NCBI GenBank assembly: GCA_051006215.1
Contig: JBPCIO010000064.1
Location: 1-22,799 of the forward strand
Length of the DNA stretch: 22,799 nucleotides
Direction of reading: 5' to 3'
From: CF-72 sp051006215
Lineage (GTDB): Bacteria; Chloroflexota; UBA6077; CF-72
Shown here: positions 1-7,913 of the stretch, piece after piece
Layout: each line of letters begins with the position of its first letter
How positions within the stretch are numbered: position 1 is the first letter of the stretch
Notes under the pieces: model-generated
The model's input: only the letters and a program-made list of their open reading frames with translations
Database searches by the model: none
What the model was told of the DNA's origin: nothing
Translations under genes and position numbers: made by a program

Positions 1-144
1 GAGTTCCGCAACATGCTCGAGGACGTCAACACCCATCAACTGCACCCTCCCGTCGATCGCGTCTTCGCGCTAGACGAGGGCGCAGCCGCCTTCGCCCACC
101 TGGAAACGGGCCAGCAGTTCGGAAAAGTGGTTGTCTCCGCGTAA
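1..144 (+). CDS. Zinc-type alcohol dehydrogenase / quinone oxidoreductase, C-terminal end (partial)
   Basis: The first 47 codons are open from base 1 and end at a TAA at 142-144, so only the C-terminus of a gene that starts outside the window is visible. The residues read like the last two strands of medium-chain dehydrogenases: a segment PVDRVFALDEGAAAFAHLETG followed by GKVVV, matching the family pattern in which an 'A...A...L..G...GK.V' ending closes the catalytic domain. No zinc ligand or Rossmann motif lies in this fragment, so the substrate cannot be named. It is oriented with the dapF operon but is separated from it by about 220 bp, so it is probably a separate transcription unit. The family call rests on the C-terminal signature only. 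Confidence 0.7.
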   Translation, partial: EFRNMLEDVNTHQLHPPVDRVFALDEGAAAFAHLETGQQFGKVVVSA

Positions 145-363
145 TCAGGCGAACCCTGCGCTGGCCGCCGCCCGGCTCCAGGCCAGACTTTGGAAGAGGT
201 CGAGAAGGCCACACGCGGCACCTTTTTCAGATTCGGTCCAATGGATCGGAGTGGCAGCGCAGCCAGGCGAGTCAATTCCTGGCGCGGCCTCAGCGCCAGG
301 CACCACTGAAGCTCCGAGGGATCGAGCGAAACGACGCGGGCGAACGCCTGACGGGCTGCCCAC
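145..363. other. Intergenic region before dapF, with one hairpin
   Basis: There is no supportable gene here. An 8-bp perfect inverted repeat (CCTGGCGC at 278-285 and GCGCCAGG at 293-300, loop of 7) could form a stable RNA hairpin, but it has no following T-run, so it is at best a weak terminator or processing structure. No good ribosome binding site precedes the TTG start of dapF; an in-frame TGA at 349-351 limits how far upstream that gene can start. Confidence 0.35.
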
Positions 364-1173
364 TTGCTGACCAAGAGTCATGGGCTCGGCAATGACTACC
401 TGGTTGTCGACCCGGCCGAATTGCCGTTTGGAGTCACGCCGGAGCGGGTACGACTGTTGTGTGATCGCCACGCTGGGGTGGGGTCGGATGGTTTGCTCGT
501 GCTCGAGGGCAGATTGGGGGTGCGGATCTTCAATCCGGACGGCTCGGAAGCAGAAAAGAGCGGCAACGGGCTGCGCATCTTTGCCAGGTGGCTGTATGAC
601 ACGGGCCGAGTGCAGCAGCCCACCTTCGTAATCGAAACGTGCGACGGAAGCGCGCCGGTCGAGGTCGCTCACGTGGCTGGGCAAGGGGTGGAGGTGAGCG
701 TGGACATGGGCCGACCAGCCTTCCGTGAGGACCTGAGGACGATCGAGATCGACGGCGAGCGCCTGGAGGTGGTGGGTGTGTCGATGGGCAACCCCCACTG
801 CGTGGTCATCAACCAAACGCTTGACATAAGCACCTTGATGCGTCTTGGCCCACGCCTCGAGCTTGACCCGGCTTTCCCAAACCGGACCAATGTTCAGCTC
901 GGGCGTGCAATAGCCCGAAACCGCGTCGAGCTCCTGATCTGGGAGCGTGGCGCAGGCGAGACGCAAGCTTCCGGCTCGTCTGCGTGCGCTGTGGTCGCTG
1001 CGTTCCACCGCCTGGGCCTGGTAGATTCCGACGTGACGGCAGCGATGCCTGGGGGCCAGCTGCACGTCCGCATCCAAGAGCGCGGCAACTTCATTCTGCG
1101 CGGCCCGGTCGAAGAAGTGGCCCACGTCAGCCTGAGCGCCGAACTGATCGCCAGGTTGCAGGCGCTACCATAG
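364..1173 (+). CDS. dapF: Diaminopimelate epimerase family protein with Ser at both catalytic Cys positions
   Basis: The 269-residue product has the DapF fold signature from end to end: HGLGNDYLVVD at the N-terminus, HAGVGSDG, a NPDGSEAEKSGNG motif, MGNPHCV and a WERGAGETQASGSSAC motif. DapF interconverts LL- and meso-diaminopimelate using two cysteines as acid and base. Here both are serine: Ser66 in KSGNG (usually CGNG) and Ser203 in ASGSS (usually ACGTG). The codons are AGC and TCC, each read directly. A nearby Cys208 exists but is offset from the normal position. The surrounding motifs are otherwise intact, so this looks like a subfamily rather than a decaying gene. The start is TTG 364; an in-frame stop at 349 leaves only this TTG or the next CTG. 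It opens a three-gene operon with dapC (5-nt gap) and dapD, which supports a role in lysine/cell-wall synthesis, but epimerase activity with Ser/Ser is not established. Confidence 0.82.
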   Translation: MLTKSHGLGNDYLVVDPAELPFGVTPERVRLLCDRHAGVGSDGLLVLEGRLGVRIFNPDGSEAEKSGNGLRIFARWLYDTGRVQQPTFVIETCDGSAPVEVAHVAGQGVEVSVDMGRPAFREDLRTIEIDGERLEVVGVSMGNPHCVVINQTLDISTLMRLGPRLELDPAFPNRTNVQLGRAIARNRVELLIWERGAGETQASGSSACAVVAAFHRLGLVDSDVTAAMPGGQLHVRIQERGNFILRGPVEEVAHVSLSAELIARLQALP

Positions 1174-1178
1174 CCGCG

Positions 1179-2315
1179 GTGGCAGCCGCCTACTTCACAC
1201 TCGCACTCGACAAGGCCAAGGCAGACCTGGCCACCCGGGGTGTCCCGATCTATGACTTCGGCGTGGGCGACCCGAACGAGCCGACGCCAGCCTTTATTCG
1301 CCAGGCGTTGATCGATGCGCTCGACCCCGTCTCGCACTACCCGACCGTGGTCGGTCAGCGCCGGCTACGGCAGGCGATTGCCGGCTGGGCCGAGCGAAGA
1401 CTAGACGTACGGCTCGATCCCGACACACAGGTCCTGCCTGCCTCCGGCTCGAAGGAGGCAATCTTCCACCTGCCCCTGGCGGTGGTGCCAACCCAAGCGC
1501 CAGACACGCGCCGGCGCATCGTGTACCCGTCGCCAAGCTACCCCGTGTATGACGGGTCGGCGCGCTACTCGGGTTGCATTCCTCACCCGGTCCCCCTGAG
1601 TGAAGACAACGGCTACCGACTCGAACTACAGGCTCTTGGCCGCCAGGTGCTCGAACAAACCCGCATCGCCTGGATTAACTATCCACACAATCCCACGGGC
1701 GCGAGCGTCGACCTCGGCTACTTGCGACGTCAGGTAGAGGTTGCTCGCGAGTACGACATCTTGCTGTGCGCAGACGAGTGTTACTTGGACCTCTACTTTT
1801 CAGAGACGGAGCCACCGCCGGGGCTGTTGCAGATTACCCAGACGGGCGTGCTCAGTTTCGGGTCGCTGTCGAAGCGCTCGGGCATGACCGGCTATCGAAG
1901 CGGCTACGTCGCCGGCGAAGCAGCAGTCATCGCCATGCTCCAGCGGGCTCGCCCGAATTTCGGTGTGGCATCTCAGGACTTTGTCCAAGCCGCGGCCACG
2001 GTCGCTTGGTCCGATGACGCCCACGTAGCCGAACGCCGGGCGGTCTTTCGCGCCAAACGCGATCGACTAGTGGCCTTCCTTCGGCAGCGCGGTTATTCGG
2101 TTTTCGGCGGCCAGGGCGCGATCTACGTGTGGGTAAAAACACCGGTCGGGACCGCCCGCGACACCTTTTTCGCCCGCCTGCTGGAGCATGGCATCGTCGT
2201 GAGTTTTGGAGAGTCGTTCGGCGCGGGCGGCGAAGGGTACTTTCGGCTGGCGCTCGTGCCCAGTCTGGAGGACATCGAGCGAGCCACCGCGGTCTGGGGA
2301 AGGATACCTGTATGA
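1179..2315 (+). CDS. dapC: Succinyldiaminopimelate aminotransferase (PLP class I/II)
   Basis: This is a 378-residue fold-type I aminotransferase. Visible landmarks are the N-terminal FGVGDPNEPTP motif, the INYPHNPTGA segment that binds the cofactor ring and substrate carboxylate, ADECYLDLY with the PLP-pyridine Asp, and SLSKRSGMTGYRSGY, in which Lys232 is the Schiff-base lysine. The SLSKRS..GYR pattern is that of the actinobacterial-type DapC group, which transfers an amino group from glutamate to N-succinyl-2-amino-6-ketopimelate. The frame is open far upstream inside dapF, but GTG 1179, 5 nt after the dapF stop, places the conserved YFTLALDKAK start where the family has it. The dapD start overlaps its stop (ATGA), which implies translational coupling and supports the lysine assignment. 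A related class I aminotransferase specificity cannot be excluded by sequence alone. Confidence 0.88.
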   Translation: MAAAYFTLALDKAKADLATRGVPIYDFGVGDPNEPTPAFIRQALIDALDPVSHYPTVVGQRRLRQAIAGWAERRLDVRLDPDTQVLPASGSKEAIFHLPLAVVPTQAPDTRRRIVYPSPSYPVYDGSARYSGCIPHPVPLSEDNGYRLELQALGRQVLEQTRIAWINYPHNPTGASVDLGYLRRQVEVAREYDILLCADECYLDLYFSETEPPPGLLQITQTGVLSFGSLSKRSGMTGYRSGYVAGEAAVIAMLQRARPNFGVASQDFVQAAATVAWSDDAHVAERRAVFRAKRDRLVAFLRQRGYSVFGGQGAIYVWVKTPVGTARDTFFARLLEHGIVVSFGESFGAGGEGYFRLALVPSLEDIERATAVWGRIPV

Positions 2316-3139
2316 CCCTGCTCAGCACTGACCTGCAAGCCGTGGTGGAGGCTGCCTTTGCGGCGCCCGAAAATCTCGACGAAGCAGCCAGTCGCCAGGC
2401 CGTCGAGGATACGATTGCTGCGCTCGACCGAGGCGAAGTCCGCCTGGCCGAGAAGTCGGGGGGGGAGTGGGTCGTCCACGGCTGGGTCCAGCAGGCCATC
2501 CTGCTGTACTTCCGCCTGCGCCAGCTCGAGACCTGGCAGATTGGCCAGTTCGAGTACCACGACAAGATCCCGCTCAAGCACGATTACCAGCGTCTCGGCG
2601 TGCGCGTGGTGCCGCCGGCGGTCGCCCGCTACGGCAGTTATTTGGAAGCAGGCGTGATCCTGATGCCAAGCTACGTCAATATCGGCGCGCGTGTCGGGAC
2701 GGGCACCATGGTCGATACCTGGGCGACGGTCGGCAGCGGCGCTCAGATTGGGCGCGACGTCCACCTGGCCGGCGGCGTGGGGATCGGAGGCGTGCTCGAG
2801 CCGCCAGGCGCGTGTCCGGTGGTGGTCGAGGACGGCGCATTCATTGGGTCGCGCTGCATCGTGACCGAGGGTGTCGTGATCGAAGAGGGCGCTGTTCTAG
2901 GCGCAAACGTCACGATCACCAGCAGCACCCCGATCATCGACGTCACCGGCGCCCAGCCGACCACCTACCACGGCCGCGTGCCTGCCCGATCCGTCGTCGT
3001 GCCCGGGACGCGGCCGCGCATCTATCCGGCCGGAGAATTCCAGGTCGGCTGCGCGCTGATCGTCGGACAGCGCACCGCTTCGACGGATCGCAAGACCTCA
3101 CTCAACGCAGCCTTGCGCGATTTTGGTTTGAGCACCTGA
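2312..3139 (+). CDS. dapD: Tetrahydrodipicolinate N-succinyltransferase
   Basis: The 275-residue product is a full-length DapD of the proteobacterial type. It has a helical N-terminal domain (about 1-100, including LRQLETWQIGQFEYHDKIP), then a left-handed beta-helix of hexapeptide repeats containing MVDTWATVGSGAQIG and HLAGGVGIGGVLEP, and a C-terminal cap with GRVPARSVVVPG. DapD acylates tetrahydrodipicolinate with succinyl-CoA to give the substrate that DapC aminates. The ATG at 2312 overlaps the dapC TGA by four bases; although the frame stays open upstream, only this start gives the normal family length. A hairpin-forming AGCCCC/GGGGCT pair just after the gene is too tight to be a standard terminator. 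dapE, needed for the last deacylation step, is not in the window. Confidence 0.95.
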   Translation: MTLLSTDLQAVVEAAFAAPENLDEAASRQAVEDTIAALDRGEVRLAEKSGGEWVVHGWVQQAILLYFRLRQLETWQIGQFEYHDKIPLKHDYQRLGVRVVPPAVARYGSYLEAGVILMPSYVNIGARVGTGTMVDTWATVGSGAQIGRDVHLAGGVGIGGVLEPPGACPVVVEDGAFIGSRCIVTEGVVIEEGAVLGANVTITSSTPIIDVTGAQPTTYHGRVPARSVVVPGTRPRIYPAGEFQVGCALIVGQRTASTDRKTSLNAALRDFGLST

Positions 3140-3179
3140 AGCGGCCTCGAAAAGCGTCGGAGTCCGCAGCCCCTGGGGC

Positions 3180-3185
3180 TACACT
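3180..3185 (+). promoter_or_regulatory. Candidate -10 element of hflX (leaderless-type spacing)
   Basis: TACACT lies only 9 nt before the hflX ATG, which would put the transcription start within a few bases of the start codon. There is no Shine-Dalgarno sequence between them. No convincing -35 hexamer is visible about 17 nt upstream. The same arrangement recurs before three other genes in the window. Confidence 0.4.
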
Positions 3186-3194
3186 CTCCGACAC

Positions 3195-4502
3195 ATGAGC
3201 GTGGACGGCCGCGCCGGCACCGGGCCCGATGGACTCACCCGCACGCGTCCCGAACGAGCCCTGCTACTTGCCGTCGAGACAGGCGACGCGCCGTGGTCCA
3301 TCTCCGAATCGTTGAACGAGCTTGAAGAGCTCGCCCGAACCGCGGGCGCCGAAGTGGTGGGCCGCGTGTCCCAACGCCTGGAACACCCTGATCCGAAGAC
3401 GTACCTCGGCCGCGGCAAGCTCAACGAAGCGCGCGACCTGGCCGCCGAACGTGAAGCCGATCTGATCATCGTCGACGACGAGCTGGCGGCGAATACGCAA
3501 CGCTCGATGGAAGAGATCCTCGGCCGCCGTATTGTCGATCGCTCGCTGCTCATCCTGGACATCTTCGCTCAACGCGCGCGCACCCACGAGGGCCGCGCCC
3601 AGGTCGAGCTGGCGCGGCTGGAATACCTGCTGCCTCGTCTTACACGGGCCTGGTCCCACCTCGAACGCCAGGTCGGTGGTATCGGCGTCCGAGGCGGTCC
3701 TGGTGAGACGCAGATCGAGATCGACCGTCGGCTGACCCGAACGCGCATCGTCGCGCTCAAAAAGGAGATCGAGGGCATTCGCGTGCACCGCGCCAATCAG
3801 CGGTCGAACCGCGAACGAGTCGGCGTCCCCGTGGTAGCCCTGATCGGGTACACCAACGCTGGAAAGAGCACGCTCTTCAACCGCCTCACGCTGGCCGATG
3901 CGCTGGCCGAAGATAAGCTCTTCGCAACGCTCGATCCCGTTACACGGCGGCTCACGCTGCCAGGCGGTCAGGAGGTGTTGCTGACCGACACTGTCGGCTT
4001 TATTGCCAAACTCCCGACCGGGTTGGTCGCCGCATTCCGCGCCACGCTCGAAGAGCTCGAATCCGCGGATCTGCTGCTGCATGTGCTGGACATTTCGTCT
4101 GAGCGCGCCAGCGAGCGCGCAAGCATTGTCGAACAGGTCCTCGCCGAGCTGGGAGTAAGCGAGCGTCCGTCGTTGATGGTGGTCAATAAGGCCGACTTGC
4201 TGGCGAATTCTCCCGAGGAGCTGGAGCGGACTATGCCCGAAGCGCGGGTGTCGAACAGCGTTGTGGTGTCGGCGGAGCTCGGCTGGAACATCTCCGAGTT
4301 GCTTGAACGCATCGAGGTGACGCTCGAGCGGCAGTACGAGCGCGTGCGGGTGCGTATCCCGTACGACCAGGCGGCGCTGGTCGACCTGTTCCATCGCAAG
4401 GGCAGCGTGGCGAGTGAGCGGCACACCGAAAATGGCACACTGATGACCGGCTCACTGCCTAGCCGTTTCGCGGGTCCGTTCAAGCGCTTTGCTGTGCGTT
4501 AG
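3195..4502 (+). CDS. hflX: GTPase HflX
   Basis: The 435-residue product has the complete HflX layout: an N-terminal domain (about 20-190) with YLGRGKLNEA and the glycine-rich linker GGIGVRGGPGETQIE, followed by a G domain with GYTNAGKS (G1, from Gly218), DTVGF (G3, from Asp265) and NKAD (G4, from Asn331), then a short C-terminal region. HflX binds the large ribosomal subunit and can split stalled or heat-damaged 70S ribosomes. The ATG at 3195 gives the expected N-terminus, and a -10-like TACACT sits 9 nt ahead with no ribosome binding site, suggesting a (nearly) leaderless message. It lies 55 nt after dapD but, with its own promoter candidate, is probably independently transcribed. The family call is secure. 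Confidence 0.96.
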   Translation: MSVDGRAGTGPDGLTRTRPERALLLAVETGDAPWSISESLNELEELARTAGAEVVGRVSQRLEHPDPKTYLGRGKLNEARDLAAEREADLIIVDDELAANTQRSMEEILGRRIVDRSLLILDIFAQRARTHEGRAQVELARLEYLLPRLTRAWSHLERQVGGIGVRGGPGETQIEIDRRLTRTRIVALKKEIEGIRVHRANQRSNRERVGVPVVALIGYTNAGKSTLFNRLTLADALAEDKLFATLDPVTRRLTLPGGQEVLLTDTVGFIAKLPTGLVAAFRATLEELESADLLLHVLDISSERASERASIVEQVLAELGVSERPSLMVVNKADLLANSPEELERTMPEARVSNSVVVSAELGWNISELLERIEVTLERQYERVRVRIPYDQAALVDLFHRKGSVASERHTENGTLMTGSLPSRFAGPFKRFAVR

Positions 4503-4538
4503 GCGCGCATCCCGGCTGGTTCGTACGCTGGTGATCGC

Positions 4539-4568
4539 TAAAATCTGGCCAGCCTCAATGGAGAGGAG
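4539..4568 (+). promoter_or_regulatory. Candidate gdhA promoter (-10) and ribosome binding site
   Basis: TAAAAT at 4539-4544 is the best -10 match upstream of gdhA; a weak CTGGTT/TGGTTC lies 16-17 nt further up. The purine-rich GGAGAGGAG at 4560-4568 is a strong Shine-Dalgarno sequence, about 12 nt from the ATG, slightly longer than the usual spacing. Unlike several other genes here, gdhA therefore appears to have a conventional leader. Confidence 0.45.
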
Positions 4569-4580
4569 CGTCGATCGAGC

Positions 4581-5885
4581 ATGACCCAGCCACAGATGGA
4601 TGCAAGTGCGCCGAGTCCGACAGATACGTCTGTCGAGCCTGGCACCGGGTCGGCCTGGAAGGTCGCCCTGCAGCAGTACGACCGCGCCGCCGACAAGCTC
4701 AATCTCGGCGCCGCCGTGCGAGACACGTTGCGGTACGCCAAGCGCGAGGTGACCGTTCACTTTCCGGTTCAGTTGGATGACGGCACCAGCCGGGTGTACA
4801 CGGGTTATCGCGTCTGGCACAACCTGGCGCGCGGCCCGGCCAAGGGTGGGATGCGGTTCCATCCCGACTCCAACCTGGACGAGATCCGAGCGCTGGCGAT
4901 GTTGATGACATGGAAATGCGCGTGCGTGAAGATCCCCTACGGGGGTGCCAAAGGCGGTGTCACGTGCGATCCCAAGACGCTCAGCACGCGCGAGCTCGAG
5001 CGCCTAACGCGACGCTTCACCACCGAGATCAGCGACATGATCGGTCCCGACAGCGACATTCCCGCACCAGACGTGAACACCAATGCCCAGGTCATGGCGT
5101 GGATGATGGACACCTACTCCATGCATCGGGGCTATTCGGTCACGGGGGTGGTGACTGGCAAACCGGTCAGCATCGGTGGCAGCGAAGGTCGCCAGGATGC
5201 CACCGGCCGAGGCGTGGTCTACACCATCCAGGAAGCCGCCAAAGCGGTTGACGTGGACCTCAACGGAGCCCACGTCGTGGTCCAGGGGTTCGGCAACGCC
5301 GGCGAGTCGGCGGCCCGATTCATGGGCGAGCTGGGGGCAAAAGTCGTCGCCGTGAGCGACTCTCGGGGCGGCGTCTTCAACGGCGACGGGCTGGATCTTT
5401 CGCTTGTCACTCGACATAAGCAAGAGACCGGGTCCGTGATCGGCACGCCCCGGACGCGGCCGGTGACGAACGCGGAGCTGCTGAAGCTGGAGTGCGACAT
5501 CCTGATCCCGGCTGCCCTCGAAGGCGCGATCACCGAGCGCAACGCGCAGCGTATCCGCGCCCGCATCATCGCCGAGGCAGCCAACGGACCCACTACTCCT
5601 GAGGCCGACACCATCCTGGGCGAGCGCGGAGTCATGGTCATCCCTGACGTGCTATGCAACGCGGGTGGCGTCACGGTCAGCTACTTCGAGTGGGTTCAGG
5701 ACCGCGAGGAGTTTTTCTGGAGCATCGACGAGATCAACGCCCGTTTACGACGGATCATGGTCCGAGGCTTCGAAGACGTCCACCGTACCGCCGTCGAGCA
5801 CGACGTGGACCTGCGTCTGGCGGCCTACATGCTGTCGGTGAGTCGGGTGGCCGAAGCGACACTCACGCGCGGCTTCTACCCCTAG
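4581..5885 (+). CDS. gdhA: Glu/Leu/Phe/Val dehydrogenase (glutamate dehydrogenase)
   Basis: The 434-residue product has the usual length of hexameric glutamate dehydrogenases. The dimerisation/substrate domain shows KGGMRFHPDSNLDE, then PYGGAKGGV with the catalytic Lys124, and IPAPDVNT with the catalytic Asp164. The cofactor domain begins after GRGV and holds a Rossmann loop GFGNAG from Gly236. The enzyme interconverts 2-oxoglutarate plus ammonia and glutamate in the cytoplasm. An acidic residue would be expected at the end of the second Rossmann strand if NAD-specific; the sequence there reads VVAVSDSRGG, which fits NAD use but does not prove it. The gene has its own leader with a strong ribosome binding site. 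Its stop is 80 bp from the convergent molybdopterin gene, and I see no clear terminator between them. Confidence 0.94.
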   Translation: MTQPQMDASAPSPTDTSVEPGTGSAWKVALQQYDRAADKLNLGAAVRDTLRYAKREVTVHFPVQLDDGTSRVYTGYRVWHNLARGPAKGGMRFHPDSNLDEIRALAMLMTWKCACVKIPYGGAKGGVTCDPKTLSTRELERLTRRFTTEISDMIGPDSDIPAPDVNTNAQVMAWMMDTYSMHRGYSVTGVVTGKPVSIGGSEGRQDATGRGVVYTIQEAAKAVDVDLNGAHVVVQGFGNAGESAARFMGELGAKVVAVSDSRGGVFNGDGLDLSLVTRHKQETGSVIGTPRTRPVTNAELLKLECDILIPAALEGAITERNAQRIRARIIAEAANGPTTPEADTILGERGVMVIPDVLCNAGGVTVSYFEWVQDREEFFWSIDEINARLRRIMVRGFEDVHRTAVEHDVDLRLAAYMLSVSRVAEATLTRGFYP

Positions 5886-5965
5886 ATTCCAAGTCGCGGA
5901 TCTCACGGTTCAGGGCAAGCTGTTCGTCCACACTCGGGCAGCATCCTTGGGCACATCCGGGTGGC

Positions 5966-7765
5966 TCAGGCGGCGGTTACCTCGATGCTCGGCCATCCGG
6001 TGCCACCATCCGGCTCAGGCAAGCTGAACGGCTCGACCTGAAGCGTGCCCGAACCATCCGTGGCTCGGGCAACCAGCGTGGCGGTTGCGCCGGACGCGAT
6101 CGTGAAACGAGCGCGCCAGCGGACCCAGCTGTCGGGGCTGAGGGTGCCTGCCGCCGGCGCACTCTCAAGCTCAGCATCCGACCAGAGCTTGCCGCCGTCG
6201 GCGCTGCATTCTACGCGCCGGATGCCGCGGCGGCCGGCATACGCAACCCCCGCGATCTGCTGCTCACCGGCCGCTACGACGGCCCCGGGAGCAGGTGCGT
6301 CAATGCGAATCATGGTTCGCACCAGGCCTTCGCGACTCCAATGACGCTGGCCGTACCAGTCGCTGAACTCGCGCCGCATCAGCCGCAGGCCGAGCACCCA
6401 CTTCGGGTTTTTCATGCCATAGCGGTCCGGCACCAGCAGACGCGCTGGGTACCCGTGCTCACGCAGGAGTACCTCGCCGTTCATCTGGTAAGCCAGCAGC
6501 GTCTCGGGGTCGAGCACGGCCTGCAACGGCAAAGCGCTGGTGTACTCGTCGGCGCCAAGGACCGCCACCCAGGCCGCCTCGGGCTTCGGCCCCCCCGCGA
6601 GCGCCAGGATGTCCTGCACCCGCGCCCCTTTCCACGCCGCGGTACTGATGAGCTCGGCGCCAAACGGCGCCAATTGGGGCTTCCCCACAAAGTTGGAGAT
6701 GCACTCCAGCGTCTTGGTGGCCTCGATAGCCGGCAGCTTGCGAAGGGTGGCGTAGTCCAGTTGAAATGGCTTATCGACCTCGCCGTCAATGAGCAACCGC
6801 CAACCATCCGGGTGGACAACCGGGTCGCCGGCGGCATTCTTGGTGACGATATAGAAGTCGTTGGTGGGGGTGGTCGTTTCTGCAAGCTGACCTGGTTTGC
6901 GGCCAGAGGGAAGCACCGCGCCATCGGTATCGCGGCTGAGCTGGCGGCTGCTCGAGGGCTCGGGTAGGGGCGCTACATCGAGTGCGGCTCGCGGGGGCGG
7001 TGTCGCGTCCGCCTCAAACGGTGCTTGCGATGCGACGGCGTTCGGATGTGGGTTGGGCGGGTCGATACCGCCCGAGGGAACGGGCTCCTGGGGGTCGCTG
7101 AGAATGAGTGTCTCGACGCTCATCCGCGGGGGCAGCAGGCGCGCACTGAGGTACGTGAGCGCGTAGGCGCTGGCTGCACCCCCAACCAGCCCAACTGCCC
7201 ATCGCCGCGCCGAGAAGTCGGGCGGCTCTGCATCCACTATCGCACCTGGCTGGCTCAGGTAGCGCGCTAGGGCGAGGCTGGCCGCGTACGTGAGGCACAC
7301 CGCCAGGTAGCCCAAGATGGTGCTGCGCTTGCCGTCGATCAAGTCCGTGGCGAAAAAGCCGGCCGCGGTCACAGGCATGACCACCAGCATGACGCCGAGC
7401 CACAGTCCCGCGCCAAGCGCTGCGATGGACCAATACGGCCACTCGCGTCGCACGACCGCGTAACCCAGCCACGCCAACAGTACCAGCATGACCGCCACCG
7501 CCAGACCGAGCGCGTAGCGCTTGGCGTCGAATCCGAACCGTTGGAGCATGGCTTCGAATACACCCAGCGGAACAAACAGCAGGAGCCACTCCATGACCCG
7601 CTCGGGCACGGTTCGCACCTGCAAACCGAAGCGAAGTAGGAGCATTCCCGAACCCGCCAAGACGGTGGCAAGAGTGCCGCCGATGCAGGCCGCGGGCCTG
7701 GACGGTGTATCGACGGCGAGCGCTGCAACCGGGTTCGTCCTGGCTGGTGGCTGGAAGGTCGTCAT
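5966..7765 (-). CDS. Membrane-anchored sulfite-oxidase-type molybdopterin oxidoreductase
   Basis: The 599-residue product fuses two parts. Residues 1 to about 212 hold about six hydrophobic segments (near 25-48, 57-75, 83-105, 111-138, 148-170 and 188-212). After a Pro/Ala-rich linker (about 215-300) comes an oxidoreductase molybdopterin-binding domain: GWRLLIDGEV, LRKLPAIEATKTLECISN with Cys355 as the expected molybdenum ligand, a GYPARLLVPDRYGMKNPKW cofactor-binding stretch, and a C-terminal Ig-like dimerisation domain from about residue 490. In this family such domains oxidise sulfite or reduce oxidised substrates; which one applies here is unknown. The catalytic domain is expected outside the membrane. 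No haem motif (CxxCH) is present. It is divergent from the beta-propeller lipoprotein gene, with 148 bp between them. The start is ATG 7765, with TACAGT as a possible -10 element upstream. Confidence 0.88.
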   Translation of the reverse strand: MTTFQPPARTNPVAALAVDTPSRPAACIGGTLATVLAGSGMLLLRFGLQVRTVPERVMEWLLLFVPLGVFEAMLQRFGFDAKRYALGLAVAVMLVLLAWLGYAVVRREWPYWSIAALGAGLWLGVMLVVMPVTAAGFFATDLIDGKRSTILGYLAVCLTYAASLALARYLSQPGAIVDAEPPDFSARRWAVGLVGGAASAYALTYLSARLLPPRMSVETLILSDPQEPVPSGGIDPPNPHPNAVASQAPFEADATPPPRAALDVAPLPEPSSSRQLSRDTDGAVLPSGRKPGQLAETTTPTNDFYIVTKNAAGDPVVHPDGWRLLIDGEVDKPFQLDYATLRKLPAIEATKTLECISNFVGKPQLAPFGAELISTAAWKGARVQDILALAGGPKPEAAWVAVLGADEYTSALPLQAVLDPETLLAYQMNGEVLLREHGYPARLLVPDRYGMKNPKWVLGLRLMRREFSDWYGQRHWSREGLVRTMIRIDAPAPGAVVAAGEQQIAGVAYAGRRGIRRVECSADGGKLWSDAELESAPAAGTLSPDSWVRWRARFTIASGATATLVARATDGSGTLQVEPFSLPEPDGGTGWPSIEVTAA

Positions 7766-7913
7766 GGGCTGATGCAGCGGAACTGAGACCGCCGCCCCTT
7801 CCTACTGTACTGGCGTGTGGCGTTGACCTGGCACAAGTCAGGCACGCCTGGCGCTCCTGGCGTGGCGCACCTACCGAGCTGGGCTGTTTAGGCATCGGCT
7901 GTAGACTGGAAGG
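7766..7913. promoter_or_regulatory. Divergent promoter region
   Basis: This 148-bp spacer separates two divergently transcribed genes. On the minus strand a TACAGT (complement of ACTGTA near 7804-7809) is a candidate -10 for the molybdopterin gene. On the plus strand TAGACT at 7902-7907 lies 6 nt before GTG 7914. GGAAGG at 7908-7913 is a Shine-Dalgarno match if translation starts at GTG 7920 instead. No operator palindrome stands out. Confidence 0.4.

Noticed and set aside
145..1125. 326-codon minus-strand open frame across dapF
   Set aside because: It is antisense to a clear dapF, has no family signature, and long antisense frames are expected in high-GC DNA.
3264..4424. 386-codon minus-strand open frame across hflX
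   Set aside because: Shadow of hflX; composition is that of an antisense codon-phase frame and no domain is visible.
5654..6967. 437-codon plus-strand open frame over the gdhA end and the molybdopterin gene
   Set aside because: It crosses two well-supported genes in other frames and has no recognisable motifs.
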